Assembly: GCA_030141605.1 (NCBI GenBank)
Contig: JAQGDQ010000026.1
Span: 124,001-188,000 of the forward strand
Origin: Tubiluchus corallicola
Taxonomy: Eukaryota > Priapulida > Priapulimorpha > Priapulimorphida > Tubiluchidae
DNA: 64,000 nucleotides
Reading direction: 5' to 3'
Numbering within the stretch: position 1 is the first letter of the stretch; the number at the start of each line of letters is the position of its first letter. The notes beneath the pieces were generated by a model that did no database searches, was not told the DNA's origin, and saw nothing but the letters and a program-made list of their open reading frames with translations. Below are positions 58,113-64,000 of this stretch, piece after piece. A program made the translations under genes and the position numbers.

Positions 58113-61100
58113 TATCTGCCAAAATTTACGATTCATAGAATCCCACTGATAGTTTGAATTTCACGTAACGTTCCCTAGACTGAAATCTTATTTTCAACTT
58201 GAACACTTCTGAATTATGGCACTTATATTTGCATGCTGCTGCACTTTCGTGGATGCTTTGTACTCTTATCATATGTCATTACCATTGACGTAGATTTTCT
58301 TGGGTCACTGTAACCATAATTTACCTCAGTTTACTGTCATTAAGAATAGGTTAGTTGTAAAAAAAGAGAGTATGTTTCTTGTGACATTGTAATTATAAGT
58401 GTAGCCAACCTTGCAATAAAAATTTAATAATTTATTGCTATTTTGAAAGTCAGCTAAAATTTTGGCAAATACCAGGCAGTTCTGTAAAAAACTTTTTTGT
58501 ATATATTGTGTAATATAGATGTGTTTCCATCTTATACGTGTGTAAAATCGTATTCTTGGTATGTTTAGCACTAGAGAGTGTAATAATTATTTTAATGTTA
58601 TTTTAATGATTAACTGCTTCTGACTTCTAGTACAGTAGTATGATGCTGTTGTTTGTCTTCTAAGAATTAACGTGCGAAGTACAGAGTGTCACCGTATATG
58701 CTGAAGCAGCCAGTTTTCTTGCAGACAGTTTTATATTTCACTAAAAAGAGTTGCATAGCAGTAAGCAACCTATTATTATGAATAGTGTTTATGTGTAGAA
58801 TAAGAAAAACGTCCGTGTTCGTTTTTTCAAGGTTCAGTCGAAGGTAATGCACGTGTATTTATGAGAGTCATAATAATAAATATTATTTACTCTTGGACTT
58901 GAAATATTGTTTTGCAATTCGGTTACATTGTTTTTCTTTACATTCTTTATACTGTATATCTTATTACAAACTGATGTCAAATACTTTAATTAACAGAAGA
59001 CCCTACTAATATTGATGGCTGTAGTGGGACTGGAATTTAGCTTATTATTAAGCATAGTCTGCAGAACTAAAACGATTCTCTTTAAGTGCATGTCTGATGA
59101 GTTGTGTGTCTAATCTAGATAAATTATGATTTTTTTATTGAACATCTGTCCATAAGTTGTAGCTGATGCTTAAACTGACCACTTAGTTTTTCTCCTTGTT
59201 GACGTCCATAGTAACTAGATGTAGTAAATCAGTAATAGGTGTTGGGTTGAATCTTTTAAGCCATCAGAGTTTGAGGCTATGACCAATGCGACCGTGTAGA
59301 TATAGAATGGTTTATACCAGGCCTTGGGCTCCTAAACACCATAGTTACTTATTATTTTCTTTACGTCAAATAATTAATACTACTAATCTCTATTAAAAAT
59401 GTTCAGGGTGCTTACTACTGCTGAAGCCAAAATGTATCATGACATCACATGTGTGTGGTTTTGTCTTTTCCAATATTCCAATGTGTTGCATTTCACAAGC
59501 TGCATTTCTAATGCATAATTTGTTGCCAATTTTAATAGAATTAAAATATTTAAAAAACTAAAGAGTTTAAAGGGGGAATATCATGAAAACCAAGTTAAAC
59601 TTATTTTATGGTTGCCTTCCCCGGGAACAACTTGGCGAAATTTTTTAGTACAGTACGTTGTCTAATTAATGAGTAATTAACTTTTTTGTATCTCAGGAAA
59701 CGCCATGGAGCTGCACTTACGCCTCTCCCAGTGAAAAATTGAACTAACGCAGCCTGCACACGGGTTAAAAATAAAGCTGTTATTACTACTTTTCAGCATC
59801 TGACCTTGGTTCGGATAGGTAGTCAGCTGATAGAAACGATTGTCGTTGCACTTGTTAACATGTTTTCATCAAAAGCTATATGTTTTACTACCGTCGAAAG
59901 TTATAGGTCCATTATAGTGTATTCTAATAGAGGTGAACAATCATTGCGCAAAAGTAGGCCTACAGCATATTGTGAAAATTATTGTGGCATTAATTGAAAA
60001 CATCGCCAGCAATACAAGCTGCAAAAGTGTGGGCGTTGGTAGCAAAAGCTCTTTTCTTGTAAAACAAGTCCGATAAAGTAACCTCATTCTAGAAGAATTA
60101 ATGAATTTGTAAACACAGAGAAACTCACTCAAGCATAACTATTATGCTAGTGTGACAATTTTTCGTTTTATCACCTTGACAAAAAGTATGTGAACGCCAC
60201 GGACACAGAGACTATAACATATATAAACATTTTTAACTTTGTCGTGTTTCAGTTATTTAAATCAGTAAGAGTTTTAATACCAACCAGAACTTTAACCATT
60301 GTTCATTAGCTTTTGTTTTTACATGATATCATTATGTTGTGTTTATTATTTTTACACAGCAGTATTATTAAAATATTAGGATTAGATAAAATTCTTGTGG
60401 TCAGTTGGACTGAAATAAAAATTTATGATAATAATACACTTATTACTAATATAATTATTATCCACTTTTACAAAATAAAAAACTAACAATATAATATGGT
60501 TCGATGACAAAATAATTATTTATTGCATTACATAATATAATTGTTTTTTCCTATTGAAATGGATACAAATCTAGAGATGACTAAACTGCATCGATAAACT
60601 ATGCACTTGGGCTTAAAATGAAACAAAAAAGACACTACAAAAAACTGCATCTGACTGAATCTCTCAAAAAGGCAAAGCACAATATTTTTAACACTCGAGT
60701 TCATCATGTTCTAAACTCACGTTTCAAAGCAAACAGCCGAGAAATTATTACATAGGTTGTAAGAGTGAATCCAGGTTTTTAGATTGTACTTTCATTGCTT
60801 CAATAATTTTCTGTTGCTCATTGGAAACTAAAAGTTGTTATATTTTGGCTTCGTATTTCGATACTTTCCGTCTGACTGCCGCATCCCGTTTATTTGCTGA
60901 ATCCTAGTGTAACACATTCCACGACCGTTTTTCAATAAGAACCATCAAGACCGGAACCTAGCAAATCACGCATTCAATTCACAATAAGCTAATCTTTACC
61001 GCGATACCGTCACTAAGTATAAACTGCGTAAAAGTACTGTATGCTGCTTGCTGAACGCTGTTTGTCGATGTAAACAAATACTCAAACAAGTACTCCCATT

Positions 61101-62291
61101 GGGCATTTTGCCAAGTTTCATCTGTAGTACGGCAATTTTGCTACTAGAGGCGCAGGCGCAGATACATGCTCAATGGCGGCCTAGTCAAATGTTCATTTGT
61201 GTACAATTTCATCCGAACTTTTGCCAAGGATTCTTAAACATGAAATTTTCGTGAAGAATGAGGTACGTATTTCTATTCACAATATAATCGCGAGTTATTC
61301 AAGCTCAACTTAATTGTAGTGATATTCCCTTTTAACTTGTGGCATATTACCAAGTACAGTTTAGAATGGCCAAAAAGTTTGTGCACAATTAAAACGATAA
61401 AATTACGAGTGTTTATTGCTGATGTCATTATTATCGTCTAAATGTTCTATTTGTAAATTGCATACACATGTAGAACATATTTGAACCAACATAAACACAA
61501 AATACTTAAGAACACATGCATGTATACTTTTCTTTCTCGTACTTCAGAAAACATGCATGACTTTCTCGCGTAATTTACAAAACAGACTCTGTCTAACTTG
61601 TACAAAATTTAAATACCTCTTATTAATTTTTTTATTTTGCATAAAATTTGGACATTTTCATGATGTGGCTGGCATAGAAATTAGTTCAGCAATAGTTAAT
61701 TTTACAATAAAGCAGTAATTTTGAAGAAACTTGAAGGGTAATGTTTGTGGATTGGGTGTATCACAATTTGTTTATAAGAGAGTATGTTTAGAATGGTCTT
61801 CCAGGAAAGCTGATTACCGAGGCAAATGGATAAGCAACGTGGAACACAGTTTCATAAGAAAAAAGGGCAACTGCAGAAAACTTTAACAATAACTAACAAA
61901 AAAGTACCTTCCTCATATTTGGTCAAATTTTTTGAAGGTATGATCAATACCTGTGCATTTATGCAAAGTTGTTGACAGACAAAATTAAACAATTGCTAGG
62001 TTAGACATGTACCCATTATGCCATCTGAACCTTGGGTAGATTCCTTTTCTTTTTACCAATGCCATGCTTGGAGTGCAGGGGTATGAAGTTTTATCCAAAC
62101 TGAATCGTTAACCCTGTTGTTTTAAGTCATATTCTAATAATATACCTTTTTATATTTTTTGTATTTATACAACTCATACAAGCAGTTAACTGTGCACTGG
62201 CTAAAGGGAAACAGAGATAGAAAGCAGTAACTGCAAGTTCGGCTTTAAAATTACAGTTTTCTATTTCTATAAAATAAGATACCTTGGAATA
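58113..62291. other. No firm gene; one coding-like relic
   Basis: AT-rich. The only protein-like stretch is at 60748-60903 on the minus strand (separate entry). Confidence 0.45.
60748..60903 (-). pseudogene. Coding-like relic with one stop
   Basis: After a possible acceptor (gttacactag) the minus strand reads DSANKRDAAVRRKVSKYEAK and one more residue, then TAA (60838-60840), then QLLVSNEQQKIIEAMKVQSK, then NLDSLLQP and a final stop. The charged, helical pattern on both sides of the stop suggests an old exon. Family unknown. Confidence 0.3.
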
Positions 62292-63527
62292 CAGTCTAGC
62301 CTCGTTATCTCGCCACTATCTGTCTAGGGCAAATTTTTGGCGAGAGCCGAGTATGGGAATATAGTCGAGATAACGGGAATATAAAGAAGTTAGTCTATAT
62401 GTATATACATAATAGTTGATTAACATAGTGTTCCTTTATGTACATATAAAATATATTTCGCATTATGATACCAATCATCATTAAATCAGAAATGAAAAAA
62501 ATGTCATAAAAATAATCTTAGAATGTTACTTTTTTATTTAAAAAACCTTTTTTGAGTATACACTTAAATGCAATAAACTTTTAGAAAGATTTTTTGCAAA
62601 AGATTTAGAAATGTTCACAAATGAGTTACTGACGACTGAAATAATTCAGATGAGACGACTGTTTCATTGATGATACAGGCAAGCAGTCATAATGACGTTC
62701 ACTCAGCTCAAAATTTTTTATTACACGTGCTGCCTGTTCTCTGCCCCTATCAAGAACGTCTGAATCTACACCAGCACTTTCACCGCAGATGTTCTTGCTT
62801 CCAATTCCACACCTCAACTTGAAACGTTGCAGCCATCCGTTAGAGTACAGGAAGTCGGTTATGCCCAGTTCATTTCCAAAGTGCTTGGCCTTTTCGCGCA
62901 AAACAGCATCAGTGATGACCACATTTTGTGATCGTGCATTCGTGAACCATAGCTGAAGTGCCATGTCCAGATTGGAATGCTGTCCACGTCGCAATTTCGT
63001 TGAGCCTCTGTGACCATGATTTTGCATCCATTTTTCTTTACTCGCTATTATATCTCCTACACTTCTCCGGCTAACAGTGTCACCAAATTTCGCACTAAAT
63101 ACAATAGCAATTTCCTGCTGTGTCTTTGAAGAATTATTCGTATGACAAATACAAATTTCCTTTTTTTGTTCAGGATTAAGACAAAACAGTTTTCGCTTCA
63201 GAGACATCATGTAAAGTTGCTCACACTTTGAGGAAAAGTGCTTTAGTTTCTCTGCGCATTAACCAACCACAGCACTCCTAATGTAATCCTACAAGCAGCA
63301 TTCTCTACATACAGCGGTTATATTGATCGACACGCGGTATATGTATTGATCGATTCACCTCTGAGTTTGTCTGTTTGGTGACATAACGAATATAGTTTAC
63401 ATAAGCACCATCCTAGCATGACGTGGCGAGGGTGGGACACCTAACGAGGTAAATATCAAAGCAGGATATCCGTCCTGGTACTTTCTATGGCGAGAGATGA
63501 GTTTGGCGGCATAACGAGGCTAGACTG
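62292..63527 (-). mobile_element. Pogo/Tigger-like element, internally deleted
   Basis: Starts cagtctagcctcgttatctc, ends ataacgaggctagactg, with TA on both sides (62290-62291, 63528-63529): about 24-bp inverted repeats. 1236 bp, about half the usual length of autonomous Tigger elements. It still carries the 5' half of a transposase gene on the minus strand. Confidence 0.92.
62626..63210 (-). pseudogene. Truncated pogo/Tigger-type transposase
   Basis: 194 codons. Residues 10-60 resemble the CENP-B N-terminal helix-turn-helix (LNPEQKKEICICH ... QQEIAIVFSAKF). Residues 80-145 are the second, Tc5/CENP-B-type DNA-binding domain (ALQLWFTNARSQNVVITDAV, then LREKAKHFG, NGWLQRFKLRCGI). The frame ends just where the first catalytic Asp should lie; another frame there reads INETVVSSELF, a diverged form of the NADETGLF block. 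The DDE catalytic domain is otherwise absent. The product could bind the element ends but not cut DNA. Confidence 0.88.
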
Positions 63528-64000
63528 TACATTAATTGGAGAAGGAGAGCAGTAAGTGTTAATTCTGTTTCTATGCCAACCCTGGGACAGTTGTCATTTT
63601 TTAAGTTTGTAATGGGGTACAAATTTTAAACTTGTCATGGGAAATTACTTATTTCACAAAAACTGCTGTTTAAAATGAAATTTCTTTGCAATAGCAAAAA
63701 AGAGCGTCATATGTTTGGTAAGAATGCATCAAAATCTCAGTTTTGATAAAACCGTACTTCAGTTGCACAGCAGAATAGTTAAAATAGTTATGATTATAAT
63801 GAACCGAAAAAGGAAATAAAAGCATTACTCGTTGGCTACTGCTTTAAATTGTTTACTTACACAGTTTTCACACTGGAGTAAACTATCATCAGATCTAACA
63901 AATTTTATGTCAACTAGTGACTAATAATTATTGTTATTCTTGAGTGCTGTCTTGTAATCTAGCTAGCTACAACATTATGTATATTTACATATAATGTAGC
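63528..64000. other. No gene seen
   Basis: AT-rich flank of the pogo-like element; nothing recognisable to the end of the window. Confidence 0.5.

Overview
This window is nuclear DNA from a metazoan animal (a close relative of animals is not excluded). It is AT-rich. Its genes are split by GT-AG introns, and the recognisable proteins are conserved animal ones. Relics of several LINE lineages and of hAT-like and pogo/Tigger-like DNA transposons fill much of the rest. Nothing bacterial, such as operons, Shine-Dalgarno sites or CRISPR arrays, is present. I cannot name the species; an invertebrate is most likely.

Layout. 1-4531: no gene, microsatellites and a repeated LINE-tail-like unit. 4532-9162: an inverted-repeat element (family A, copy A1) split by a nearly full-length minus-strand LINE. 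9400-9910: a CR1-like LINE tail. 10268-14091 (+): a six-exon JKAMP gene. 17842-30285 (-): a ten-exon leucine-rich-repeat gene with an LRRC58/LRRC28-like tail, convergent with JKAMP; its introns hold pogo-like MITEs, a minisatellite foldback structure and a LINE tail. 30286-38459: transposon-rich DNA with a third pogo-like MITE, two family A copies in head-to-head opposition, a tRNA-Ser-like relic, LINE endonuclease and reverse transcriptase pieces, and two possible exons of an unknown gene. 38460-39338 (+): a small PH-domain gene. 39339-51342: mostly empty, with a hAT-type MITE with perfect 8-bp target duplication, a 181-bp tandem duplication, LINE scraps and two weak coding candidates. 51343-57430 (+): an eight-exon AMPK beta-subunit gene. 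57431-64000: pogo-like remains, including a 1.24-kb element that keeps the DNA-binding half of its transposase.

The three well-supported genes were rebuilt exon by exon, and intron phases agree at every junction. They do not form a pathway: JKAMP acts in ER quality control, AMPK beta in energy sensing, and the LRR protein resembles a ubiquitin-ligase substrate receptor. The most unusual material is repeat biology: family A (38-bp terminal repeats, TGT...ACA ends, 5-bp target duplication, no visible transposase), its LINE-in-element nesting and its 1.85-kb inverted pair; the foldback structure flanked by a 21-bp minisatellite; and the LRR protein with an added N-terminal membrane segment.
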